Below, one piece after another: positions 44,903 through 52,553 of a DNA stretch of 64,000 bases; the stretch's first letter is position 1, and the number at the start of each line of letters is the position of its first letter. Source of the stretch: Acidimicrobiales bacterium (lineage in GTDB: Bacteria > Actinomycetota > Acidimicrobiia > Acidimicrobiales > Palsa-688); NCBI GenBank assembly GCA_035533095.1, contig DATLUM010000075.1:1-64000 (forward strand), in the 5' to 3' direction. Below the pieces are notes generated by a model. The model was given only the letters and a program-made list of their open reading frames with translations. It was not told where the DNA came from and did no database searches. Both the position numbers and the translations under genes were made by a program.

Positions 44903-46407
44903 TGTCGCCCGCGCCCGGCGGTAAGGCGTCGAGCGCGCCGGTCGTAGGCCGCGACCACGAGCCGACGATCTTCGAGTACTCCAGTCCGGGCCGGCGGTCC
45001 GCGTCGTTCCGGACCACCGGCGTCCCCGAGTGGGACGCGGACGAACTCGTCCCGGCGCAGCACCTCCGGGCCGAACCGATCGGCCTGACCGAGGTGTCCG
45101 AGCGGGATCTCGTGGCGCACGTGACCCGTCTCACCCACCGGCAGTACTCGGTGGATCTGGGTGCCTACCCGCTCGGGTCCTGCACCATGAAGTACAACCC
45201 CAAGCTCTGCGACGATGCCGCGTCGCTGCCCGGTCTTGCCGCGGCGCACCCCGCAACACCCGAGCATCTCGTGCAGGGGTGGTTGGAGCTGTTGTGGTCG
45301 CTCGCCGACACGCTCTGCCGTATCACCGGCATGGCGGCCGCCACCCTCCAACCACCGGCGGGCGCGGCCGGGGAGCTCACCGGCCTTCTGCTCATGCGCG
45401 CTTACCACGCGTCCAAAGGCGAGACCCGCCACAAGGTGATAATCCCCGACTCGGCGCACGGCACCAACCCGGCGTCGGTCACCCTCGGGGGGTACGAGAC
45501 GGTCACCGTCCCGTCGGACCGCAGAGGCCTCGTGGATCTGGACGAGTTGCGCTCGCGTCTCGACGACGATGTTGCAGGCATCATGCTCACCAACCCGAAC
45601 ACGCTCGGCCTGTTCGAAGAGGACATCGCACAGATCGCCGGCGCGGTCCACGAGGTGGGCGGCCTTCTCTACTACGACGGCGCCAACCTCAACGCCATCC
45701 TCGGTGTCACCAGGCCCGGCGACATGGGTTTCGACATAGTGCACATGAACCTGCACAAGACCTTCGCGGTGCCCCACGGCGGGGGAGGCCCGGGCGCAGG
45801 GCCGGTGGCGGTGTCCCCGCGCCTGAGCGACTTCCTGCCCGGCCCTCTTGCGATCCGGCGCGACGACGGCACCTTCGGCTGGGACACGCCGGCCAGATCC
45901 ATCGGACGCATCCACAGCTGGCATGGCAACGCGCTCGCGCTCGCGCGCGCCTGGTCGTACATCCTCGCCAATGGCGGCGACGGTCTGCGGCGCGTAGCGG
46001 AGGGCGCTGTCCTCAACGCCAACTGGCTCAGGCACCGGTTGCGCGGCGTGTACGACCTGCCCTACGACCGGCCCAACATGCACGAGTTCGTCGCTTCGAC
46101 GACGTCGCTCAAGAAGCAGAAGGGTCTACGCGCCCTCGATGTGGGCAAACGGCTGCTGGAGGAAGGCTTCCACGCTCCGACCGTCTACTTCCCGCTCATC
46201 GTCGAAGAAGCACTGATGATCGAGCCGACAGAGACGGAGTCGCCTCAGACCCTCGAGGCCCTCGCCGATGCTCTCATCCGCATCGCGGCGGACCCGCCGG
46301 GGGAGGGCGCTGCGGCTCCGCGCACCACGCCTGTGGGCCGTGTCGACGAAGCACGGGCGGCGCGGACGCTGCTGCCGACCTGGGACGCCGTAGTGGAGGC
46401 CGGCTGA
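44902..46407 (+). CDS. gcvPB: Glycine dehydrogenase (decarboxylating), subunit 2
   Basis: 501 residues. PLP site in DIVHMNLHKTFAVPHGGGGP; other motifs GAYPLGSCTMKYNPKLCDDA, LQPPAGAAGELTGLLLMRAY, IIPDSAHGTNPASVTLGGY, LTNPNTLGLFEEDI and YYDGANLNAILG. With GcvPA it decarboxylates glycine and loads the H protein. The first 35 residues are an unconserved extension. The end faces the recombinase gene, 1 bp apart. Confidence 0.95.
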   Translation: MSPAPGGKASSAPVVGRDHEPTIFEYSSPGRRSASFRTTGVPEWDADELVPAQHLRAEPIGLTEVSERDLVAHVTRLTHRQYSVDLGAYPLGSCTMKYNPKLCDDAASLPGLAAAHPATPEHLVQGWLELLWSLADTLCRITGMAAATLQPPAGAAGELTGLLLMRAYHASKGETRHKVIIPDSAHGTNPASVTLGGYETVTVPSDRRGLVDLDELRSRLDDDVAGIMLTNPNTLGLFEEDIAQIAGAVHEVGGLLYYDGANLNAILGVTRPGDMGFDIVHMNLHKTFAVPHGGGGPGAGPVAVSPRLSDFLPGPLAIRRDDGTFGWDTPARSIGRIHSWHGNALALARAWSYILANGGDGLRRVAEGAVLNANWLRHRLRGVYDLPYDRPNMHEFVASTTSLKKQKGLRALDVGKRLLEEGFHAPTVYFPLIVEEALMIEPTETESPQTLEALADALIRIAADPPGEGAAAPRTTPVGRVDEARAARTLLPTWDAVVEAG

Positions 46408-46408
46408 G

Positions 46409-47434
46409 TCAGCCGAGCGACTCGCGCAGGGCCTCCTGCGCCGGGTGTGCCTGGATGACGTGCCGCAACCCCTGCGCAGTCGCCGAGAGGTAGCGCCGGG
46501 TCGTCTCGAGGCTGGCGTGGCCGAGCAGCTCCTGCAGTTCGACGACGTCGGCGCCGGCTTCGAGCGCCGAGGTCGCGAAGGTGTGACGCAACGCGTGGAC
46601 GAGAGCGCCGGCGGGCACCTGGGCTCGCACACCGGCGCGCACGTAGAGCTTCTCGACGAGGTAGCGGATCTGGTCGACGCTCAACCGCCGTCCGCGTACG
46701 TCGACGAACAGCGGGGCCGAGGGATGGTCGAGATCCTCTTTGGGGAAAAGAGCGGCCCGCTCGCGCAGGTACGCCTCCAGCACCCCGTCGAGCGTCGCGG
46801 TGACCGGGATGGGCCGCGCCTTACCGCCCTTGCCCTTCACTTCCATCCGCCGCGCGCCGACCTCGCCCACCAACGACCCCACGTTCAGCCCGCAAGCCTC
46901 CGCCTCGCGTATCCCCGTCACGCAGAAGGTCGCGATCACTGCCAGGTCTCGCGCGGGCCACGGGTTGCGCGAACGAGGATCGGGTTCTGCGGCGGTCCGG
47001 ATCAACCGCGTTATCGCGCCCGGGGCACGGATCGAGCGGGGCAGTACGGTCGGGGTCTTGGGTTTCGGAATCGCCGCCATCGGGTTACCCTCCAGGACCC
47101 CCTCCGCCACGAGGAAGTCGAAGAAGCTCGACCAGGCAGAATGCGCCCGGCGCACCGATGCCGCGGCGTGGTCCGACGCCCATGAAGCGAACGCCGCGCG
47201 CAGCGCCGACCGCTCCAAGTGGGGGAGTTGCAAGTCGCCGTACTCGCCGATGCCCTCGAGGATCGCGAGCCTCCCGGCCACGCCCTGCACGTCGCGCCGG
47301 TAGGCCGTGAGCGTTGCCGGTGACGGCTTGGCCGCGCCCATGTGCACCAGCCACGCGTCGACGGCGTCGGTCACGTCCGACGATGCGTTGAGACGCCTTC
47401 GTGCGACGATCGGATTGGCGGGGGAGGGAGCCAC
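46409..47434 (-). CDS. Tyrosine recombinase, XerC/XerD-like
   Basis: 341 residues from GTG 47434. The core-binding domain covers about 20-125. The catalytic set is complete: R176 (TGIREAEA), a beta-hairpin lysine in EVKGKGGKARPIP (K202 or K205), H280 and R283 (HALRHTFAT), H306 (LLGHASLETT) and nucleophile Y315 (RRYLSAT). It is somewhat longer than most Xer proteins (about 300). A dif-like repeat lies 71 bp upstream of its start. In M. tuberculosis xerD follows pyrG-nudF; here that place has no recombinase. A role in chromosome dimer resolution is inferred; a cassette integrase is the alternative. Confidence 0.9.
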   Translation of the reverse strand: MAPSPANPIVARRRLNASSDVTDAVDAWLVHMGAAKPSPATLTAYRRDVQGVAGRLAILEGIGEYGDLQLPHLERSALRAAFASWASDHAAASVRRAHSAWSSFFDFLVAEGVLEGNPMAAIPKPKTPTVLPRSIRAPGAITRLIRTAAEPDPRSRNPWPARDLAVIATFCVTGIREAEACGLNVGSLVGEVGARRMEVKGKGGKARPIPVTATLDGVLEAYLRERAALFPKEDLDHPSAPLFVDVRGRRLSVDQIRYLVEKLYVRAGVRAQVPAGALVHALRHTFATSALEAGADVVELQELLGHASLETTRRYLSATAQGLRHVIQAHPAQEALRESLG

Positions 47435-47444
47435 TGCCCGACCC

Positions 47445-47450
47445 AGGCTA
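47445..47450 (-). promoter_or_regulatory. Possible -10 element of the recombinase gene
   Basis: TAGCCT on the minus strand, 16 nt before GTG 47434. Confidence 0.4.
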
Positions 47451-47504
47451 AGACCCCGGCCCGGCGGGACGGTGGACCGGGCTCCCGGCTCGGTCTTTTC
47501 CTAT

Positions 47505-47532
47505 AGTCCGGATAATCACAGTTATCCGTAAC
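47505..47532. other. Candidate dif site (XerCD-type recombination site)
   Basis: A 28-bp element with the dif layout: an 11-bp left arm AGTCCGGATAA, a 6-bp centre TCACAG, and an 11-bp right arm TTATCCGTAAC. The inner CGGATAA/TTATCCG is a perfect 7-bp dyad. The inner ends ATAA and TTAT match the conserved inner ends of bacterial dif arms. It lies next to a Xer-type recombinase and at the point where gene direction flips. An operator for either flanking gene is the alternative reading. Confidence 0.55.
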
Positions 47533-47556
47533 TTTGCGAGGACGTCTTGGCGACTC

Positions 47557-47673
47557 CTAGGCCTCGGGCTTGCGGGCTTCGGCCTTCGCCTTGCGGACCC
47601 GAGCGTCGCGCTGCTTCTTGCGGCGAATCCGGTCGTGCTTCCAGCGGACGGTCGATCTAGCTCCTCGGCCCAT
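47557..47673 (-). CDS. Very small, highly basic protein (possible ribosomal component)
   Basis: 38 residues, ATG 47673 to TAG 47557, shorter than usual gene-finding limits. The sequence starts MGRGARSTVRWKHDRIRRKK and about 45 percent of residues are Arg or Lys. The MGRGARSTVRW start and the helical basic body look like a tiny ribosomal or RNA-binding protein. I cannot name a family with confidence. It lies between the dif-like site and the hydrolase gene. Confidence 0.65.
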   Translation of the reverse strand: MGRGARSTVRWKHDRIRRKKQRDARVRKAKAEARKPEA

Positions 47674-47684
47674 GGCGGCGCACC

Positions 47685-48365
47685 CTAGTCGCGCAGGAAG
47701 TCCATCGCCGCCTCGATGAAGCGGAAATCCTTAGGCGTCCCGAAGTGATCGGCGCCGGCGAGGGCGGCCAGGCGCGCGTCGGGCAGCGCCGCCATCAGCT
47801 TGTCCGCCGGCCCGGCGAAGTCGCGATCGCCCAGTACCACGAGGACCGGTACCGACACTCCGGCGAGGTCGTCTGGCACCAGAGGCTCGCGCGGGCGGCG
47901 GAGGCAGGCTGCGAGCGCTGCCGGGTCGTTGCCGGGGGCTTTGGCGAAGACGGCGAAGGCTTGCGCAACACCCGGGTCTCCATCTGACACCGAGCCCGTC
48001 TCGATGGCCCGGGCTGCGGCTTCGGGGTCGTCGTGGCGGAAGATGTTGTCGCCGACTCCCCCGACGACGATCTTGCGGAACCTGCCAGGCTGGTCCGCCG
48101 CAACCCTGAGCAGCAGCTGGCCGCCCAGGCTGAAGCCGATCGCGTCGACCTGACCGTCGCCTGGCAAAGCCGCCGCGACCGCCGCCTCCATCCCGATGTA
48201 GGCCTCGGGGTCGTGGGGCTTGTCCGCGCTGCCGTGACCGGGAAGGTCGAACCCGATCACCTCGCGGCCCTCGTCGGCGAGGATGTCCACCCAGCCCGGT
48301 TCCCGCCAGTTGCGCTCGTACGACGACGCAAACCCGTGGACGAGCAACACCGGTGGAAGAGCCAT
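47685..48365 (-). CDS. Alpha/beta hydrolase
   Basis: 226 residues from ATG 48365. Oxyanion motif VLLVHGFASSYERNW, nucleophile elbow IGFSLGGQ, acid in VLVVLGDRDFAGPA and catalytic histidine in LAGADHFGTPKDF. Substrate unknown; esterase or lipase type. TACGTT at 48377-48372 lies 12 nt upstream and selects this start over ATG 48380. Confidence 0.88.
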   Translation of the reverse strand: MALPPVLLVHGFASSYERNWREPGWVDILADEGREVIGFDLPGHGSADKPHDPEAYIGMEAAVAAALPGDGQVDAIGFSLGGQLLLRVAADQPGRFRKIVVGGVGDNIFRHDDPEAAARAIETGSVSDGDPGVAQAFAVFAKAPGNDPAALAACLRRPREPLVPDDLAGVSVPVLVVLGDRDFAGPADKLMAALPDARLAALAGADHFGTPKDFRFIEAAMDFLRD

Positions 48366-48371
48366 CGGCCA

Positions 48372-48377
48372 AACGTA
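48372..48377 (-). promoter_or_regulatory. -10 element of the hydrolase gene, leaderless
   Basis: TACGTT on the minus strand, 12 nt before ATG 48365. Confidence 0.45.
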
Positions 48378-48431
48378 CATGAGCCCGGACGGGGCCCCAT
48401 CGCCCCGCCATCCGTGTTCTACGGGACATCC

Positions 48432-48499
48432 CCGTTTTGTGGGACGGAGCCGTCGTCTGACGACGTGGGTGTCCCGCAAAACGGATTGGTCCCGCAAAA
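48432..48499. repeat. Inverted and direct repeats in a divergent intergenic region
   Basis: CCGTTTTGTGGGAC at 48432-48445 and GTCCCGCAAAACGG at 48471-48484 are inverted copies with one mismatch. The spacer holds a second hairpin, CGTCGT/ACGACG. A third copy of GTCCCGCAAAA follows at 48489-48499. The element lies between the hydrolase gene and the plus-strand gene at 48578. Confidence 0.6.
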
Positions 48500-48565
48500 A
48501 ATCGTTGAGGCTGCAGGAGAGTGTCCCGTTCCTGCTTTCCTCTGATGACCATGGCCGCTCTCCGG

Positions 48566-48571
48566 TAGCGT
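48566..48571 (+). promoter_or_regulatory. -10 element, leaderless
   Basis: TAGCGT 12 nt before GTG 48578. Confidence 0.5.
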
Positions 48572-48577
48572 TGATGC

Positions 48578-49948
48578 GTGCCCCGCCGGATCGAGATCGA
48601 GCTGACAAGCACGCGCCCCGAGGGCACGTGGACCTGGCGCGCGGCGGGGGCCAAGGAGCCCAAGGGCGTAGTCGACGGATCGCTTCTCTACGACGGCGCC
48701 AAGGTCGGTGACGTTCTAAAGGCTGAAGCCGACTTCGAGATCGATGGCATAACGATCGTCTCCGTCGCCGCCCCCAAGGTCGACGCCCGCCGCGATCCGG
48801 AGCGACTCGAGATCATCGGTCCGTCCCGACCCGACACGCCGGGAGTCACCACGCAGCTGACCGGCAGATCGGAACGCAGAGGCCCCGGACGCCGCCGCGA
48901 GGGCGACCAACGACCCCGCCGCGAGGGCGACCAACGAGGGGCACGAGACGCCGGGCGCGGCCCGGACCGCCGCCAGCGCCCACGCCCCTCCGCCGACGAG
49001 GAACCTTCGAAGCCGGCCGGCGACGCCGCCCCGCGCGAAGGATCGCGGCATGCCGCCCATCGACCCTCACGATCCGGGTCTGCAAAGCCCAGCGGTCGTG
49101 AAGGTTCTAATCGATCGGATCGTTCCGATCTCAGGGAGAAGCGCCTCAACCCCGGTCACGCCCACCGCCACGCGATCCTCGAATCGCTCGCGCCCGAGCA
49201 GCGGCCCGTCGCGGAGCAGGTGCTGCGCGGCGGCATCCCCGCAGTGCGGACCGCGCTGCACCTCGAGCGCGAGAAGGCCGCGGCCGAAGGACGGCCTGCC
49301 CCCAACACCGATCAGCTGATCGCGATGGCGGAGGACCTCCTCCCCCGTTTGAAGGCCGCCGAATGGCGGGATCGGGCGGAAGCCGCCGTGAAGTCGTCCG
49401 ACGAGATCTCCATACGAGACCTGCGGTCCGTCGTCGCGGGGGCCGATGTCGCTCGCGACGACGAGACTCGCTCTCTAGCCGTCACCCTGCGCGAGGCCCT
49501 CGACCGCCGTATAGCCGGGCTGCGAACCGAGTGGTCGGAGGAGATCACCAAGCAACTGGACGGCGGGCGCGTGGTCAGGGCCCTGCGTCTCTCCGCCCGG
49601 CCCCCCGAGCCAGCCGCCCGTCTCGACGACGAGTTGGCGAAGCGCCTGAGCGATGCCGCGGGAGAGGCCATGTCGAGCGGCACCCCGCCTGACCTGTGGA
49701 TAGCGTTGCTCGAAGCAGCTGTGGCTTCCCCGGTACGACGGACGATTTCCCCATCCGGGCTTCCCTCCGAGGGCACGCAGGACGTACGCCAAGCTGCGCT
49801 TCAGCAGTCGGGTCGCATCCCCGCGCTCGCAGCCATGCTCGGCGTCTCCATCCCGCCGCCACCGGCGCGCAAGCCACCTGCCGAGCGGCCACCCGCCTCG
49901 AAGGAAACGAGTAGCGGCCCTGCGAGCGAGCCCCGCAAGGATTCTTGA
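48578..49948 (+). CDS. Uncharacterised three-part protein (beta-rich head, basic linker, helical body)
   Basis: 456 residues; not recognised. Residues 1-65 alternate like a beta domain of OB or S1 type (RIEIELTSTRPEGTWTWRAA, GSLLYDGAKVGDVLKAEADF, ITIVSVAAPK). Residues about 85-190 are Arg/Gly/Pro/Ser-rich and disordered. Residues about 195-415 are helical and acidic-basic (AILESLAPEQRPVAEQVLRG, AEDLLPRLKAAEWRDRAEAA). A Pro-rich tail ends the protein. No membrane segment. The layout suggests RNA or ribosome binding, which is speculation. It is one of only two plus-strand genes in the last 16 kb. Confidence 0.8.
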   Translation: MPRRIEIELTSTRPEGTWTWRAAGAKEPKGVVDGSLLYDGAKVGDVLKAEADFEIDGITIVSVAAPKVDARRDPERLEIIGPSRPDTPGVTTQLTGRSERRGPGRRREGDQRPRREGDQRGARDAGRGPDRRQRPRPSADEEPSKPAGDAAPREGSRHAAHRPSRSGSAKPSGREGSNRSDRSDLREKRLNPGHAHRHAILESLAPEQRPVAEQVLRGGIPAVRTALHLEREKAAAEGRPAPNTDQLIAMAEDLLPRLKAAEWRDRAEAAVKSSDEISIRDLRSVVAGADVARDDETRSLAVTLREALDRRIAGLRTEWSEEITKQLDGGRVVRALRLSARPPEPAARLDDELAKRLSDAAGEAMSSGTPPDLWIALLEAAVASPVRRTISPSGLPSEGTQDVRQAALQQSGRIPALAAMLGVSIPPPPARKPPAERPPASKETSSGPASEPRKDS

Positions 49949-49969
49949 CGAGGTTCGCGCCGAGCCCCC

Positions 49970-50389
49970 TTAGCTGAACGTGGCGAGGATGCCCCGGTCG
50001 TGGAGGAACTCCGCCAGGCCTTCCGTCAGCTTCAGATCGGTTACCTGCGACAGAGGCACCCACAAGACCTCTGCCGCGTCGTCACCGGCCACCGGTTCCG
50101 AACTGTCGATGATCGTGACATGGAAGTCGAGGATCACATAGTGGTAGCCGTCCCCGACCCGTTCCACCCATCCGGCCAGAGCGTCGCAGACACCTGTCAG
50201 GCCGGTCTCCTCGGCGAGTTCCCTGACCACTGCCTCGGCCAGGGTCTCACCAGCCTCGACGCGACCGCCGGGCACGGACCATTCGCCTTGCGCGGGCCCT
50301 CTGCCCCGCCGGACCAGCAGGATCTGATCTTCGTCGACGGCGATCGCGCCCACGCACAGCTCAGGGCGGCCCGTCTCGCCACTAGCCAT
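49970..50389 (-). CDS. NUDIX hydrolase
   Basis: 139 residues. A complete Nudix box: GGRVEAGETLAEAVVRELAE followed by ETG, at about residues 41-63. The MutT-like start CVGAIAVDEDQILLVRRGRG suggests a nucleotide-type substrate. It overlaps the GNAT gene by 8 bp, so the two are co-transcribed. Confidence 0.88.
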   Translation of the reverse strand: MASGETGRPELCVGAIAVDEDQILLVRRGRGPAQGEWSVPGGRVEAGETLAEAVVRELAEETGLTGVCDALAGWVERVGDGYHYVILDFHVTIIDSSEPVAGDDAAEVLWVPLSQVTDLKLTEGLAEFLHDRGILATFS

Positions 50390-50867
50390 CCGAGCCTTCC
50401 TCCAAGCTCTCGAGCGGATGATGCATCACGAGTAGGCGTGCGGTAAAGCCGTTGTCCTCGAAAAATGCCTTCGCCGAACGGCTCCCCGGCAAGGCCGGCG
50501 CGTCGACCCCGACGCACCCCCGCTCGGCCGCCCAGCGCATCACGCAACCGACCATCGCTTCGGCCACGCCGACCTGCCGGGCGTCGGGTTGGACGTAGAT
50601 GACCTCGATCTCCGCAACCGGCTCGGCCCGCTCGCGGTCACAGACCGCCGATGCGAACCCCACACCGACCTCGTCGAACATGCCGAGGACGATCAGGTGG
50701 TCCGGATCTGACTGAGACCGCTCGAGTTCCGAGAGCAGATCCGGCCTGGTGAGGCTGCCTGCGAGCAGGGACCCTCCCCGCTGGCCGTCGAGCTCGGCTA
50801 CCGCCTCCGACCAGAGGCCGGCCACGAATTCCAGCTCGGTGGCAGCCGCCTGCCGGGCGCGCTCCAC
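50382..50867 (-). CDS. GNAT-family N-acetyltransferase
   Basis: 161 residues. The acetyl-CoA motif is present in a variant form: IEVIYVQPDARQVGVAEAMV, then RWAAERGCVGVDAPALPGSR and AKAFFEDNGFTARLL. Substrate unknown. In an operon with the NUDIX gene and probably with the upstream gene ending at 50877. Confidence 0.82.
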   Translation of the reverse strand: MERARQAAATELEFVAGLWSEAVAELDGQRGGSLLAGSLTRPDLLSELERSQSDPDHLIVLGMFDEVGVGFASAVCDRERAEPVAEIEVIYVQPDARQVGVAEAMVGCVMRWAAERGCVGVDAPALPGSRSAKAFFEDNGFTARLLVMHHPLESLEEGSDG

Positions 50868-50876
50868 CGGGCTGGG

Positions 50877-51506
50877 TCAGCCCTTGAGCTGTCCGACCCT
50901 GGTGAGGATCGTGCGGCGCCCCCGGTGAGCAGCCTCGTACTCTCCGACGGCGGCCAGTTCGTCCTGTGACAGGCCCGCCAGGCGCTGAACGACTTGCGAT
51001 GCCGACAGCGAGTCGTAGCCGGGAATGGCGAGTCCCTCGGCGGGCAAGGCGGATCGGGAGCTCCTCCCGAAGTCGACGTCTATCACAGAGCCATTCCCTG
51101 CCGCGCCACTCGCTTTCGCGCCTTCCGCGGGGGAGGGCTCGGCATCGGGCTCGCCGGCGGCTTCGGGGGCCTCAGGGTGGCCTGAGAGACGCTCGTAGGA
51201 GCCGCTGCCACCCGTGGCCGTGTCGTGGGCGGCCGAGGGCGGCGCGGCGGCTGGCTGGCTGGGGGATGTCCTGTTGGGGGCAGCGGTCGGGGGCGCTGCT
51301 CCGCCGAGGCGCTTTTCGATCTCCTTGCGGCCTTGGGCCACAGCGAACTGCCCGACCATTCGGGCGATCGTCATCTGACCCTGCACCTGGGCACGGCCCT
51401 TGGCAGCCAGTTTCGGGAGCTCCTCCGCCGCGGTAAGGGCCAGGCCCACCGGGGCGTAGACGAGGAGATCCAGCGCGCTTTCGAGCGGGGACCGCTGATC
51501 TGTCAC
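50877..51506 (-). CDS. Uncharacterised actinobacterial protein
   Basis: About 209 residues from GTG 51506; a TTG at 51542 would add 12. An N-terminal helical part (SALDLLVYAPVGLALTAAEE, MTIARMVGQFAVAQGRKEIE) resembles lipid-droplet-associated proteins loosely. An Ala/Pro/Ser linker follows. The C-terminal 50 residues (IPGYDSLSASQVVQRLAGLS, ELAAVGEYEAAHRGRRTILT) form a helical module I have seen in actinobacterial proteins of unknown role. No function is assigned. Confidence 0.7.
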   Translation of the reverse strand: MTDQRSPLESALDLLVYAPVGLALTAAEELPKLAAKGRAQVQGQMTIARMVGQFAVAQGRKEIEKRLGGAAPPTAAPNRTSPSQPAAAPPSAAHDTATGGSGSYERLSGHPEAPEAAGEPDAEPSPAEGAKASGAAGNGSVIDVDFGRSSRSALPAEGLAIPGYDSLSASQVVQRLAGLSQDELAAVGEYEAAHRGRRTILTRVGQLKG

Positions 51507-51565
51507 CTGGCGATCCTGCCCTGTTTGCGCCCGTTGCGCCAAGTCGCGATCCTCGACATCATCCG

Positions 51566-52036
51566 CTAGACACAGTCCCGGCAGAGCATCCGCTTGGGGT
51601 CGGCGAGCTGCCCGGGGTGCTTCACCAAGAAGCAGGATTGGCAGACGAACTCACCCGGCTGCTTCGGCAGGACCCGCAGGGGCGTATCACCGCGATCTTC
51701 GCCGTCGACGAGCTCGTCCTCGTCGTCGTCCTCCTCGTCGTCGACCACGACGAGGCGCTCCTTCAAGATCACGTCGAGGCTTGCCTCCACGTCGTCGGAG
51801 TCCTCGTCCTCGTCCTCGTCGTAGTCCTCGTCGTCCTCGCGGGCCTTGGTGACGACCTCGGCGCCACTGTCCTCGTCTGCGTCCTCCTCGTCGTCGACCA
51901 GCGCGTCGTCGTCATCGTCGTCGATAACGTCGTCGGGTTCCTCGTCGTCGAGGTCCTCGAGGTCCTCCTCGTCGAGGTCATCGGGCAGGTCGTCGGATTC
52001 TTGTAGCAGCTCGTCGTCGATCTCGTCTTTGGGCAT
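51566..52036 (-). CDS. DUF4193 zinc-ribbon protein with acidic N-terminal extension
   Basis: 156 residues. The C-terminal half is DUF4193: ASLDVILKERLVVVDDEED, RVLPKQPGEFVCQSCFLVKH and LADPKRMLCRDCV, with CxxC pairs for zinc. The first 85 residues are almost wholly Asp and Glu; typical DUF4193 proteins have about 100 residues in all. The function is unknown. Confidence 0.9.
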   Translation of the reverse strand: MPKDEIDDELLQESDDLPDDLDEEDLEDLDDEEPDDVIDDDDDDALVDDEEDADEDSGAEVVTKAREDDEDYDEDEDEDSDDVEASLDVILKERLVVVDDEEDDDEDELVDGEDRGDTPLRVLPKQPGEFVCQSCFLVKHPGQLADPKRMLCRDCV

Positions 52037-52553
52037 CGTGTGAAAGAAACGTTCCTTATGAGCGCCGCCGTTGGTACGCCGCTCATCTAGTCGTGTGTCG
52101 GCGGCGGATACTAGAACCTACCGGGAGCGGACCGGGCCCAGGGACGAACAGCACGCCAGGCCCCCGTATTCCCCGATCGATCCTCGTGCCACGGCTGTCG
52201 GTCAATCCGGCCCGGCGAAGAGATCCTCACCAGGGCGGCGCGCGGCCGGGCGGCCGGAGATCCGTTGGTGCCGTTCGGTGCTCGCCGCCCTGCGCAATCA
52301 ACCCAGGCGTGTCGCCCACCGACCGTTATCTACTTGGACCTCAGGCCACCCTTGCCCGCACGAGCTGAGCCCGCCCCCTAGGCGAGTACGACAGGTGCGC
52401 TACACATCATTGCCGACATGCCCCCACTCCCGTCAAGGGGCATTCCACCCCCGTAACCAGGGTCTTTGCGCGTAGCCGCAGGTCACACTGACGAGAAAAT
52501 ATTTCGGACGAATCGGACCCACCGCGAAGGGGATGACGGAGGCTGTGCAAGCG
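52037..52553. other. Gene-free stretch
   Basis: About 517 bp between the DUF4193 start and the transglycosylase stop. No convincing gene or tRNA is seen on either strand. The part next to 52036 must hold the DUF4193 promoter. A 7-bp hairpin, ATGCCCC at 52418-52424 with GGGGCAT at 52437-52443, could end transglycosylase transcripts. An AT-rich patch (GAAAATATTTC) lies near 52495. Confidence 0.6.

Noticed and set aside
52418-52443. 6C small RNA
   Set aside because: There is a hairpin with a C-rich flank, but not the paired C6-loop hairpins that define that RNA.
52071-52475. A 134-residue plus-strand open frame
   Set aside because: Composition is Arg/Pro/Ser-rich as expected of chance frames in high-GC DNA; no promoter, ribosome site or domain.
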